Source of the DNA: CAYVUV01 sp964455095 | Lineage (GTDB): Bacteria > Desulfobacterota > Binatia > HRBIN30 > CADEER01 | Length of the DNA: 15,823 nucleotides | Reading direction: 5' to 3' | Assembly (NCBI GenBank): GCA_964455095.1 | Contig: CAYVUV010000279.1 | Location: 1 to 15,823, forward strand | Part shown: one piece after another, positions 1 through 8,104 of the stretch | How the letters are laid out: each line of letters starts with the position of its first letter | How positions within the stretch are numbered: the stretch's first letter is position 1 | Made by a program: the position numbers and the translations under genes | Notes under the pieces: generated by a model | Database searches by the model: none | What the model was told of the DNA's origin: nothing | Seen by the model: the letters and a program-made list of their open reading frames with translations, nothing else

Positions 1-762
1 ATCGTCGACGTCGCCGTGGCGCTGGAGCTGATCCACTCGGCCAGCCTGCTGCACGACGACATCATCGACGGCAGCAGCATCCGCCGCGGCCGCGACTCCG
101 CCCTGCTCAAGTACGGCCCGGCCGACACGCTGGTCACCGGCGACTTCCTCTTCAGCCGCGCCTTCCAGATCTGCGGCCGCTTCGAGGAGAAGCTCATCCA
201 TTGGGCCGCCGAAGCCTGCATCGCCCTGACCGAGGGCGAGATCATGCAGGGGCGCTTCCGCCACAACCCGGCCGTGACGTTCGCCGACTACCGCGAGATC
301 GTCGAGCGCAAGACCGCGTCGCTGTTCGCCCAGGGGGCGCGCACCGCCGCCCACCTCGCCGGCGCCAGCGAGCACACGGTCGAGACCATGGCGCAGTGCG
401 GACTCAACGTCGGCCTGACCTTTCAGATGATCGACGACCTGCTCGACATCACGGCGGACGAGTCCGAGCTCGGCAAACCGGTCGGCCTCGACCTGCGCGA
501 CGGCAACCCGTCATTGCCGGTCGTGCTGGCCATGCGCGACGACCGGGACATTGCGCAACTGTTCGAGCAACCGACCCTGAGCGAGGGCGAGTTCACGCAT
601 CTGCTCGAGCGCTTGCGCCGACCCGCCGTCATCCAGGAAGGGTATCGCCTCGCCGCTGAGCACGCCGGCGCCGCGCGCGCCGGGCTCGAAGAGCTGCCGG
701 TGTCCCCCTACCGCGACAGCCTGCTCGCGCTCGTCGATCAGCTGCTCGAACGCGGCTCCTGA
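1..762 (+). CDS. Polyprenyl diphosphate synthase (long-chain, IspB-like), 5'-truncated by window edge
   Basis: Isoprenoid chain elongation: trans-type prenyltransferase adding isopentenyl diphosphate units, probably to make the side chain of a respiratory quinone. The reading frame is open from base 1, so the true start lies outside the window; the GTG at 16 is internal. Both Mg-binding Asp-rich motifs are visible: DDIID at codons 19-23 (bases 55-69) and DDLLD at codons 145-149 (433-447). The conserved GKPVG-type loop and a KTASLF motif are also present. The residue five before the first Asp motif is a small Ala (codon 14). In this family that permits long products, so an octaprenyl- or heptaprenyl-type enzyme is more likely than a farnesyl synthase. 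253 codons are visible of a family usually near 320. It converges on the peptidase gene with only 8 bp between the stops. Family call is firm; exact chain length is inferred. Confidence 0.93.
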   Translation: MVDVAVALELIHSASLLHDDIIDGSSIRRGRDSALLKYGPADTLVTGDFLFSRAFQICGRFEEKLIHWAAEACIALTEGEIMQGRFRHNPAVTFADYREIVERKTASLFAQGARTAAHLAGASEHTVETMAQCGLNVGLTFQMIDDLLDITADESELGKPVGLDLRDGNPSLPVVLAMRDDRDIAQLFEQPTLSEGEFTHLLERLRRPAVIQEGYRLAAEHAGAARAGLEELPVSPYRDSLLALVDQLLERGS

Positions 763-770
763 GCCCGCGC

Positions 771-2024
771 TCAGAAGCGCCGGCAGCCCATGTCGGTCAG
801 TTCGTTGATGAGCTCGACCGCCGAGTTCAACACCGTGCCGATGTCGGCGCCATCGAACTGATCCGGGCCGTCGGCGAGCATCTGCTCGACCTGCGCGGCG
901 CGACCGGTGATCAATGCCTGCGCGGACCCGCTGAAGAGCGCCAGGTCGTCGGGCAGCGCCGCGTCGAGCGTCTGACCGAGTGAGACCGCGTCTTCATAGA
1001 CCGCCAGGTTCGGATTGGGCGCCGTGAACGGCGGCACCGCCGCTTGCTCAGCCAGCGTGACGGTCGTGCGGAACGCCACGGCGCTTTGCCGCCCCAGCTT
1101 GGGGAAGTCGACGATGCTGATGTCGTCGCCCACGGTGTGGTAGCAGCCGCCAGTGCTGTCGGCGAAGAACACCGTCGGCACGTCGTGTGCGACGAAGTTG
1201 GCGTAGTCGCTGCGCAGCTGACCGAAAACGAAGCTGAACGGCCGCAGTTGCAGCATCGGCTCGGTCGCCGCGGCAGCGTCGACGGCGGCGCGCAACAGCG
1301 CACCGCCCGTCTCCGAGCCGACGGCAAAGCTGCTGTTGCGCAAGCTCGGCAACAGCACGGCACCGAGCACGTCGAGATTCACATAGGCAACCGTCTGCGC
1401 CAGCGGCACGAGCGGGTTGTTGACGTAATGCAGCGAGCCGAGCAGTCCGTCCTCCTCGGCATCCCACAATGCCAACACCACCGAGCGCCGGGGCGGCGTC
1501 GGCAGCCGGCGCAGGGCGCGCCCGACGGCGAGCACCGCGGCGCTGCCGGCGGCGTTGTCGGTGGCGCCGGGGCAGATCTCGCCACCCGGCGCGATGGACC
1601 GCGAGCAATGGCCTTGCGCATTGCTGCGCGTGCCCAGATGGTCGAAGTGCCCGCCGACGAACACGTACTCGTCCGGCAACTCGCGCCCGCGCACCACGGC
1701 AAAGAGGTTGGTGCCGCGCTGCCCATTCTCGACGAACGGCTGCCGGTACGCCGCATCGCCGCGCGTCGCCCCGTTGAGGCCGGCGCCGACATGCTTCAGA
1801 CGGCCGATCAGGTAGCGCTGCACGGCCGCCGATTCGCGCGTGCCGTTGTCGCGCCCGGCGATCCGGTTGCTGGCCAGCGTGCGCAATGGCCGCGCCGCCC
1901 CGCGCTTGGCGACCAGCGCCGCCGCGTCGAGCTCGGCCGGCGTGAAGGCGCGCGCCGCCTGCGGTTGCGCCACGGCGCATGCCGCCGCCACGCCGAGCAG
2001 TAAGAAGGTGATCCGTTGCGCCAT
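771..2024 (-). CDS. Secreted M28-family zinc peptidase
   Basis: Predicted exported aminopeptidase or carboxypeptidase of family M28. Residues 1-26 form a signal peptide (basic start, hydrophobic core, ARA before F27), so it acts outside the cytoplasm. The co-catalytic zinc set is complete. H126 and the catalytic D128 lie in GGHFDH, D156 in PGATDNAAG, the E190-E191 pair in WDAEED, D218 in YVNLDVLG, and H296 in CYHTVGDD. Residues from about 310 to 417 lie past the catalytic core and I do not recognise a domain there. Length is 417 aa. The ATG at 2024 is preceded by a G-rich run about 6 nt upstream, which supports this start. It lies 47 bp after ecfT on the same strand and may be the last gene of that run or have its own promoter. 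Peptide specificity cannot be told from sequence. Confidence 0.93.
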   Translation of the reverse strand: MAQRITFLLLGVAAACAVAQPQAARAFTPAELDAAALVAKRGAARPLRTLASNRIAGRDNGTRESAAVQRYLIGRLKHVGAGLNGATRGDAAYRQPFVENGQRGTNLFAVVRGRELPDEYVFVGGHFDHLGTRSNAQGHCSRSIAPGGEICPGATDNAAGSAAVLAVGRALRRLPTPPRRSVVLALWDAEEDGLLGSLHYVNNPLVPLAQTVAYVNLDVLGAVLLPSLRNSSFAVGSETGGALLRAAVDAAAATEPMLQLRPFSFVFGQLRSDYANFVAHDVPTVFFADSTGGCYHTVGDDISIVDFPKLGRQSAVAFRTTVTLAEQAAVPPFTAPNPNLAVYEDAVSLGQTLDAALPDDLALFSGSAQALITGRAAQVEQMLADGPDQFDGADIGTVLNSAVELINELTDMGCRRF

Positions 2025-2071
2025 CGAATTCCCCCCGGGCGGCGACAGCTACTGCCCGCGGCGCGCGCCTG

Positions 2072-2866
2072 TCAAACTGGCCGGACCAGCAGCGGCGAGC
2101 CCGACCACCAAGCGGCGGCGTAGCCCGCGGTCAGCACCAAGAGCACCACCAGGGCGCAGACGTCGGCGGCGCCGAAGGGGTGATCCGCCAGCGACGTGCG
2201 CGGGCGGCTCGACTGGAAGCCGCGCGCTTCGAGCGCCATGGCCATGTTGTCGGCGCGGCGCAGACCGCCCATGAACACCGGAATGATGACCGGGACGTAG
2301 CGGCGCAGGCGCTGCCAGGGCGAGCCGCGGTCGAAGTCGAGTCCGCGGCAGCGCTGCGCCTGCACCACCGTGCTGGCGGCGTCGAGGAACACCGGCACCA
2401 GCCGGAAGGCGAGACTCATGGTGAAGCCGATCTTGTATGGCAAGCCGAGCCGGGTCAGCGCGTAGGCGAACTCCTCGATGCGCGTCACCGACAGAAACAA
2501 GATGCCGGAGCCGAGGATGACCAGCATTTTGGTCGCCATGCCGAGCGCGAACCACGGCGCGGTGTGGCTGATCTGCAGGCGCCCGAGCGTCAGCCACGGC
2601 GGCTGGCCGTCGGGGCCGTAGAAGAGCGTCCAGATGATCAGGGTCATGCTGAACATCAAGCCGAAAAGGTAGCGCAGGCGGTAGATGTTGGTCATCGATC
2701 CCGTGCCGACGAGCAAGGCGATCAGCAGTGCCAGCAGCGGCACCTGCGCCAGCGGGCGCTCGACGACGAAGGCGGAGAAGAAGAGCACCGCCATGGCCAA
2801 CACGCGCACGCAGGGGTGCAGGCGGTGCACCCAGGTGCGGCGGTCGAGGTACAGGTAGAGGGACAT
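2072..2866 (-). CDS. ecfT: ECF transporter transmembrane subunit EcfT (CbiQ family)
   Basis: Membrane scaffold of an energy-coupling-factor (ECF) importer; it links the ATPases to the substrate-binding S component in the inner membrane. The 264-aa protein has several hydrophobic segments (about 22-38, 42-54, 66-82, 104-126, 144-160, 233-254). It carries the two family-defining Ala-Arg-Gly-type motifs in the cytoplasmic coupling region. The first is a variant, CRG at 173-175 (RCRGLDF), and the second is canonical, ARG at 214-216 (LEARGF). These helices dock on the ATPases. The gene lies 15 bp downstream of the ATPase gene and is clearly part of the S-A-T cluster. The family assignment rests on the paired motifs plus genomic context; the Cys in the first motif is a small deviation. 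Confidence 0.93.
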   Translation of the reverse strand: MSLYLYLDRRTWVHRLHPCVRVLAMAVLFFSAFVVERPLAQVPLLALLIALLVGTGSMTNIYRLRYLFGLMFSMTLIIWTLFYGPDGQPPWLTLGRLQISHTAPWFALGMATKMLVILGSGILFLSVTRIEEFAYALTRLGLPYKIGFTMSLAFRLVPVFLDAASTVVQAQRCRGLDFDRGSPWQRLRRYVPVIIPVFMGGLRRADNMAMALEARGFQSSRPRTSLADHPFGAADVCALVVLLVLTAGYAAAWWSGSPLLVRPV

Positions 2867-2881
2867 GGCGTCAGGTCTTCA

Positions 2882-4549
2882 TCAGGGCGGGCTGAATGCG
2901 GCGGTCAGCTCATCGAGCGTGAGCGGCGTGAAGCCGAGGCGGCGGCCGAGACGCGTGACATCGGGCACACGAAAGTGGCAGGCGGCGAGGAGATCCTCTT
3001 CGGCAAAGAGCGCGCGCAGCGGTCCGTCGAAGGCAACCTGCCCGCCGCGCATGAGGACGCCGCGCTCGGCGTACTCGGCCACCACCCACGGGCTGTGCGT
3101 GATGACGACCAGCGTCATGCCGTCGCGGTGCAAGGTGCGCAAGAGGTCCATCATGCGGCGCTGCTCGGTGTAGTCGAGGCCGGTGGTCGGCTCGTCGAGA
3201 ATCAAGACGCACGGCTGCAGCGCCAGGAGCGACGCCACAGCCAGGCGTTGGCGCTGGCCCTTGGCGAAGACGAACGGATCGGATGCCTCCATGCCGCTCA
3301 GGCCCACTGCCTCGAGCGCGCGGCCGGCACGCCGCGCCGTCTCCGCCGCGTCGATGCCGAAGTTGCGCAGCGCGAAGGTCACTTCCTCGCCGACGCTAGC
3401 AGCGAAGATCTGGTGGTCGGGGTTCTGAAACACATAACCGACATCGGCCGCGATGCGGTTCAGCGGCAGCTGGCGCATATCCTCGCCGCGCAGACACACG
3501 CGGCCCGCGCCGGGATGGAGCAGGCCGTTCAGGTGCTTGGCCAGCGTCGTCTTGCCCGAGCCGTTCTGCCCGATGATGGCGATGAACTCGCCCCTGCGCA
3601 CCGCCAGCGACACGCCGCCCAGCGCCGCGCCGCCGTTGCCGTAGTCGTAGCGCACCTGCTCGACGTTGAGCAGCACCTCGTCGGACAGCCGTTGCGGCGC
3701 GCTCGGGGCGGTGACGGCGCGCAGCCGCGGACGCAAGGCATTCTCCGCCGCCGCGAGCGAATCGAAGCGCGCCGCGACGCCGACGGCACGGCCGAGCCGA
3801 TCGAGGTCGGCGGCGCGCACGCCGGCCGCGTCCAGGCGCTCGACATCGGGCAGCAATTGCGCCGGCGGGGCGTCGGCCACTATCTGCCCGGCCGACATCA
3901 GGACCAGCCGGTCGGCGCGCTCGGCGGCGGCGATCTCGTGCTCGATCAGCACGATGGTCGTCCCGGTGCGCCGCAGCGCCGCGAGCACGTCGAAGATCTC
4001 CTCCTTGCCGAGTGGATCGAGATCGGTCGTCGGCTCGTCGAAGACCAGGATCTGCGGCTCGAGCGCCAGCGTCGCCGCGATGGCCAGCCGCTGCTTCTCG
4101 CCGCCCGACAACGTCGCCGGATCGCGCTCTTCGAAGCCGACCAACCCGACCAGGCGCAGCACTTCGTCGAGGCGCTGGCGCATGACGTCGCGCGGTACGC
4201 CGAGCTGCTCCATGCCGAACGCCACCTCCTGGCGCACGTTGGTCGCGAACAGCTGCGCTTCGAAGTCCTGCGACACCAGGCCGATCACCCCGGCCAGACC
4301 GGCGACGCCGACCTCCGCCACCTGGTGTCCCATCACCTCGACCTCGCCGTCGAGCTGCCCGGGCTGGAAGCCGGGGATGGCGCCGTTGAGCAGCTTGGCC
4401 AGCGTCGTCTTGCCGGCCCCGGTCGCGCCCATGACGACGATCAGCTCGCCGCGCCGCACCGACAGATCGATGCCGCGCAGCGCCGGCCGCTCGCCGTCGC
4501 GGTAGGTGAACGACACGCCGCGCAGGCGGATGACCTGTTCGCCCTCCAT
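2882..4549 (-). CDS. Fused double-domain ECF transporter ATPase (EcfA1-EcfA2 in one chain)
   Basis: Cytoplasmic ATPase that powers the ECF importer. Two ABC nucleotide-binding domains are joined in one 555-aa chain, replacing the usual EcfA/EcfA' pair. NBD1 (about 1-240) has Walker A GATGAGKT at 41-48, Q-loop Q94, signature LSGGE at 147-151, Walker B ending D171-E172, and switch His H204. NBD2 (about 290-525) has Walker A GQNGSGKT at 327-334, Q-loop Q375, Walker B ending D452-E453 and switch His H485. The NBD2 signature is the non-canonical FAKGQ at 428-432. Both catalytic Glu residues are present. In fused ABC ATPases each ATP site combines Walker A of one domain with the signature of the other, so the site using FAKGQ may be the weaker one. 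It starts 6 bp after the S-component stop. Confidence 0.94.
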   Translation of the reverse strand: MEGEQVIRLRGVSFTYRDGERPALRGIDLSVRRGELIVVMGATGAGKTTLAKLLNGAIPGFQPGQLDGEVEVMGHQVAEVGVAGLAGVIGLVSQDFEAQLFATNVRQEVAFGMEQLGVPRDVMRQRLDEVLRLVGLVGFEERDPATLSGGEKQRLAIAATLALEPQILVFDEPTTDLDPLGKEEIFDVLAALRRTGTTIVLIEHEIAAAERADRLVLMSAGQIVADAPPAQLLPDVERLDAAGVRAADLDRLGRAVGVAARFDSLAAAENALRPRLRAVTAPSAPQRLSDEVLLNVEQVRYDYGNGGAALGGVSLAVRRGEFIAIIGQNGSGKTTLAKHLNGLLHPGAGRVCLRGEDMRQLPLNRIAADVGYVFQNPDHQIFAASVGEEVTFALRNFGIDAAETARRAGRALEAVGLSGMEASDPFVFAKGQRQRLAVASLLALQPCVLILDEPTTGLDYTEQRRMMDLLRTLHRDGMTLVVITHSPWVVAEYAERGVLMRGGQVAFDGPLRALFAEEDLLAACHFRVPDVTRLGRRLGFTPLTLDELTAAFSPP

Positions 4550-4555
4550 CGCCGC

Positions 4556-5335
4556 TCAGAGCAAGGCCGCGCCGATCAACAGCAACACGATGATCGGCAA
4601 CAGGCCGACGCCGACCTGCGCCTGGCGTGTGCCCGGCGGGTCGGTGGCCAGCTGTGCAATCGACAGCTGGCCGGTCGAGATCAGGTTGCCGACCACGAAG
4701 GCGCCGACGACGGCGGCGACCACGATCACCACACCGAGGCGCCGCAACGCCGGGCGCTGCGGCGGAACGTCGGTGAGAATGTCTTCATGGCGCAGCCGCG
4801 CCCGCTTGACGCGCGGGTAGATTGCCGCCAGCAGCAGCGGCGAGAGCGCAATCGCCACCACCCCGTTGTTGAGCAAGATGATGTTGGCCAGGACGGAGAA
4901 CGGGACGAAGCCGAGCATGTTCAAGCCCCAGCCGACGGTAACCGCGCAGGCCGCCGATGCCACGCCGACGACACCGAGAAACGCCACCCAGGCTGCCGGC
5001 GAGCGCGGCACCGGGTCGGCATCGGTCAGCGCGCGCCACAGCTTGTAGGGCAGCAGGCCGTAGAGGAAGTTGCCCAGAAAGCCGAACAGGTCGCCGGGGC
5101 CGAGGCCGCCGAAGAAGTCGCCGATGACGTTGCCGATCGCCGCGCCCCAGGCGGCGGCGGGGCCGAAGAGGAACGAGCAGACGATCGGCACCGCGTTGGC
5201 CGGCCGGAATTCGGTCACACCGGGAATCAGCGGCAACACCTTGAACGGGATCAGGATCGCCGCGTAGAGCGACGCCGTCATCGCCGTCAGCACGACCATG
5301 CGCGTATTGCGCCACATTGCAAAGACGTCGCGCAT
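4556..5335 (-). CDS. ECF transporter S component (substrate-binding membrane subunit), substrate unknown
   Basis: Predicted substrate-capture subunit of the ECF importer, about 259 aa. It is hydrophobic with roughly seven to eight membrane segments (about 12-35, 48-70, 82-100, 115-140, 143-173, 199-218, 241-258). Loop motifs typical of S components are seen, such as EFRPAN at 42-47 and a Gly-rich stretch at 66-81 (AIGNVIGDFFGGLGPG). Usual S components have six helices, so the charged linker at about 174-197 and the two helices after it look like an extension. I chose ATG 5335 because a GAGG Shine-Dalgarno ends 5 nt upstream; a GTG immediately before it (5338) is an alternative. It begins just after the glycosyltransferase stop. 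The general pattern slightly recalls QueT- or vitamin-type S components, but I cannot assign queuosine, folate or any other substrate, and no riboswitch is visible upstream. Confidence 0.85.
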   Translation of the reverse strand: MRDVFAMWRNTRMVVLTAMTASLYAAILIPFKVLPLIPGVTEFRPANAVPIVCSFLFGPAAAWGAAIGNVIGDFFGGLGPGDLFGFLGNFLYGLLPYKLWRALTDADPVPRSPAAWVAFLGVVGVASAACAVTVGWGLNMLGFVPFSVLANIILLNNGVVAIALSPLLLAAIYPRVKRARLRHEDILTDVPPQRPALRRLGVVIVVAAVVGAFVVGNLISTGQLSIAQLATDPPGTRQAQVGVGLLPIIVLLLIGAALL

Positions 5336-5342
5336 CACTGCC

Positions 5343-8027
5343 TCACGGAGTTGCGGGACTCACCGGCGGTGCCGGACCGGCGCCGCTCGCCCGTGGATCC
5401 GGCTCGCGCTGGACCGCCGCCAGCGTCAGGGACTCCGCGGCGATGGTGTCGGGGCGGCCCTTGATCATGAAGTACGAGTATGGCCGGCCTTCGCGATGCG
5501 CGACGCGCAATTCGACCGGCTTGCCGGGGGTGATCTGCTCCGCCGGCACGTGCAGCAGCCAGTACCCCGACTGATAGTTCCCGGCCGGACGCGGTTGATA
5601 CTCGAGCACGAAGGGCCCGCGCACCCAGCGCTGCGATTGACGCGTGCGGCCGGTCGGAAAGCTCAGGGCGTAGGTGCGATTCACCCACAGCTCGGCCTCG
5701 CCCGGCGCGTCGCCGACCGCGGCAGTGAAGGCGAAGACCGTCGGCGCGCGCGCCGGCACCGGGTCGGTCTCCCACACCACGGCGCCGTCGGCGTCGCCGA
5801 GCGTGGCCCACCACGACGGGCTGTCGCCGCGGTAATCGGCGAAGCGGTCGGCCTGCTGCTCGAAACGCAGCACCGATCCGAATCCGTTGACGAGCTGCTG
5901 CGGCGGCTCCGGTACCCCTTCCGGAGGCGGCCGGTCGCGCAGCGCGGGGCGGAACATCAAGCCGGGAATGTCGCGCCCAGTCTGGTCGGTGACGCGCGCG
6001 GTGAAGAACCAGTCGCCGCCGCCCTTGCACAGCTTGACCAACACTTCCGTCTGCCCGGCGGCCAGCTTCATCGGCCAGCGCCGCGGCGCGTCGCCGAGCG
6101 GCGTCGCCGCCGACAGCGGTTGTCCGTCCGCCCAGGCGCGCACCATGCCAAAGGACCCGCCGATCTCCAGTGCCACGTCGCGCGCGATCGTGCTCTCGAC
6201 CTGCGTCACCGCGTAGCCGCAGACGTTGTCGTTGGGGCGCCCGGCGCGCTGCATGGTGCGGTCGTAGAAACTGTTGAAGTCGACGCGCACGAACTGCGGC
6301 GCCGTGCGGCGCCAGTACGTCGCGCCGCCGGCGCCGGTGTACGCGCGCCGCGCGATGTCGGTCGGTGTCACGAAGTCGATGTTCACGCCGGCGTTGCCGG
6401 GGTTGTCGAACGGGCCGAGCAGCAGCCACTCGGTGATGAAGCGGTGCCGCGAGCGCACTTCGACAATGACGAACTCCAGCTTGCCGGCCGGTGTGCGCAC
6501 CTGGTGCAGCTCGGTGAAGTCCTGGAACAGATACAGATCGCTCGGCCGCACCGCGGCGAGAAACGGGCGGTCGACGCGGTAACGGGGATACTCGGCCGGG
6601 TCGAGGATCAAGTACCCGCTGTCGTTGCCGCGCGCGACGCGCTGCGCATCGCCATCGGTGTAGAAGGCAGTGAACGCCTGCGGCTGATTGACGTGGCTGG
6701 CGGTCATCAGGAACAGGTCGTACTTGTTGCGCAGCGGCTCCATGAACTGAATCGCCTCGCGGTAGCCGTACTGGAACCACTCGGCGGCCTGCGCCGGATA
6801 GTTCGTCACGTAGGCGCGCCAGTAGCGCTGCGCCTGCAGGCCGAGCACGCCGAGCAGCGCCAGCACGGCGCCAACCTGCAGCGCCGTTGCGGCGGCCGGG
6901 ACGCGGATCAGGCGCCGCACGGTGGCGAGCACCCCCGCGGCACCACACGCCGCGAGCAAAGCGAAACCCGGTGCCCCGATGATGCCGCGCGAGGCGCTCG
7001 GCACCTCGTTCATCAGGCTCGGGGCGATCGGATAGAGGGCCATCCACCACAGCAGCAGCTTGCCCTCCGGGTGCCCGGGCCACAGCGCCCACACCACACC
7101 GAGCAGCAGCAGCGGTGCCATGAACGGGTACAGCTCGCCAAATCCCCCCACCGCGTGGCGCGGGATCGGGTCGCCGCGCTCGAAGAGGAATTCGCGCGAG
7201 AAGAAACGGGAGTAGAAATCGCGGAACTGCTCGGCGTTCTCGCGCCATTCGCGGGCCGGGTTGAACGTCGTCGTCTTGGAAATGTACTCGCCGGCGCGAT
7301 CGCGGTGGGCGATGTCGAAGATCACCACCGGCGCGGCCGTCAGGATCAGCAGCAGCACGCCCGCCAGGGTCCACCGCCACTCCGCCCACAACCGGCGCCA
7401 GTAGACCAACAGGGCGCCGGCGAGGAAGGCGGGTACGAACAGCTTCGCGGGCACGTAGGTATACAGGCACCAGGCGAACAGGAGGCCGGCGACCGGCAGA
7501 CGGCGCGGATGGCCGCGCACGCCCGAGACCAGGGTCGCGAAGGCGAGCAGGAAGAAGGCCGGAAAGGCGATCAGCTCGAAGGCGATGCGGCTGAAGTGCA
7601 GGTGCCACGGCAGCAAGGCGAGGAACAGCGCCGCCAGCAGGCCCCCCACCCTGCCGAGCATCAACCGGCCCAGCCAGCCGATGCCGAGCACGGCGAGCAC
7701 GCCGAAGAACGCCGAGGTGAGGCGCACGCTGAAATCGTTCAGGCCGAACAGCGCGATCGGGACGGTGGCGGCATAGATGAAGACCGGGTTCTTGTAGCTG
7801 ACGCCAAACGACCAGACGTAGAGCGGCAGCAGCTCGCGGTTCTCGTCGCGCCCGCTCTCGAGGATCAGGCGCGCATTGACCCCCAGGGCAGCCTCGTCGC
7901 AGAACAGGCCGGGCGGCAGATTTCCCAGGTCATAGACGCGCAGCACCGCCGCCAGGGCCAGGATGGCGAGCAGCGCGCCCCGGTAGGCACGCGTTGGCGT
8001 CACGGCACCCGGCAACGTCACTCGCAT
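5343..8027 (-). CDS. Membrane glycosyltransferase, GT39/ArnT-like (PMT family), with large C-terminal extracytoplasmic region
   Basis: Predicted integral-membrane GT-C transferase that moves a sugar from a polyprenyl-phosphate donor to an acceptor on the outer face of the inner membrane. The first half (to about residue 400) is a series of hydrophobic helices. A PPGLFCDEAALG loop after the first helix has the Asp-Glu pair (about 44-45) that marks the catalytic loop of this class. The second half (about 405-894) is soluble. Around 535-700 it contains a GPFDN motif and a beta-rich stretch (WPMKLAAGQTEVLVKL) that look like a galactose-binding or PA14-type sandwich; this reading is tentative. I use ATG 8027 (894 aa). 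A TTG nine bases upstream (8036) is possible, but neither has a strong Shine-Dalgarno. The stop is only 7 bp from the S-component start, implying cotranscription with the ECF genes. Sugar and acceptor are unknown. Confidence 0.85.
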   Translation of the reverse strand: MRVTLPGAVTPTRAYRGALLAILALAAVLRVYDLGNLPPGLFCDEAALGVNARLILESGRDENRELLPLYVWSFGVSYKNPVFIYAATVPIALFGLNDFSVRLTSAFFGVLAVLGIGWLGRLMLGRVGGLLAALFLALLPWHLHFSRIAFELIAFPAFFLLAFATLVSGVRGHPRRLPVAGLLFAWCLYTYVPAKLFVPAFLAGALLVYWRRLWAEWRWTLAGVLLLILTAAPVVIFDIAHRDRAGEYISKTTTFNPAREWRENAEQFRDFYSRFFSREFLFERGDPIPRHAVGGFGELYPFMAPLLLLGVVWALWPGHPEGKLLLWWMALYPIAPSLMNEVPSASRGIIGAPGFALLAACGAAGVLATVRRLIRVPAAATALQVGAVLALLGVLGLQAQRYWRAYVTNYPAQAAEWFQYGYREAIQFMEPLRNKYDLFLMTASHVNQPQAFTAFYTDGDAQRVARGNDSGYLILDPAEYPRYRVDRPFLAAVRPSDLYLFQDFTELHQVRTPAGKLEFVIVEVRSRHRFITEWLLLGPFDNPGNAGVNIDFVTPTDIARRAYTGAGGATYWRRTAPQFVRVDFNSFYDRTMQRAGRPNDNVCGYAVTQVESTIARDVALEIGGSFGMVRAWADGQPLSAATPLGDAPRRWPMKLAAGQTEVLVKLCKGGGDWFFTARVTDQTGRDIPGLMFRPALRDRPPPEGVPEPPQQLVNGFGSVLRFEQQADRFADYRGDSPSWWATLGDADGAVVWETDPVPARAPTVFAFTAAVGDAPGEAELWVNRTYALSFPTGRTRQSQRWVRGPFVLEYQPRPAGNYQSGYWLLHVPAEQITPGKPVELRVAHREGRPYSYFMIKGRPDTIAAESLTLAAVQREPDPRASGAGPAPPVSPATP

Positions 8028-8104
8028 CCGGCGCAACTTACCCAGGCGCGTCCGCCAAGTCGAGAAAGCGCGCCTATCGTTGACTTCGCGCCGCCCGCCT
8101 CGAC

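Noticed and set aside
5335..5342. Naming the ECF S component queT or another vitamin-specific gene
   Set aside because: Resemblance is only general; no substrate-specific residues or riboswitch support a particular cargo.
2180..5464. A 1094-codon open frame on the plus strand opposite the ECF genes
   Set aside because: Its translation is Arg/His/Gln/Glu/Ala-rich with no domain or hydrophobic pattern, while the minus strand carries clear ECF motifs in every gene. It is a by-product of GC-biased third positions.
8028..8104. A sigma-70 promoter in the 77-bp divergent region (a TTGACT is present)
   Set aside because: The hexamer is too close to the start and has no -10 at the right distance.
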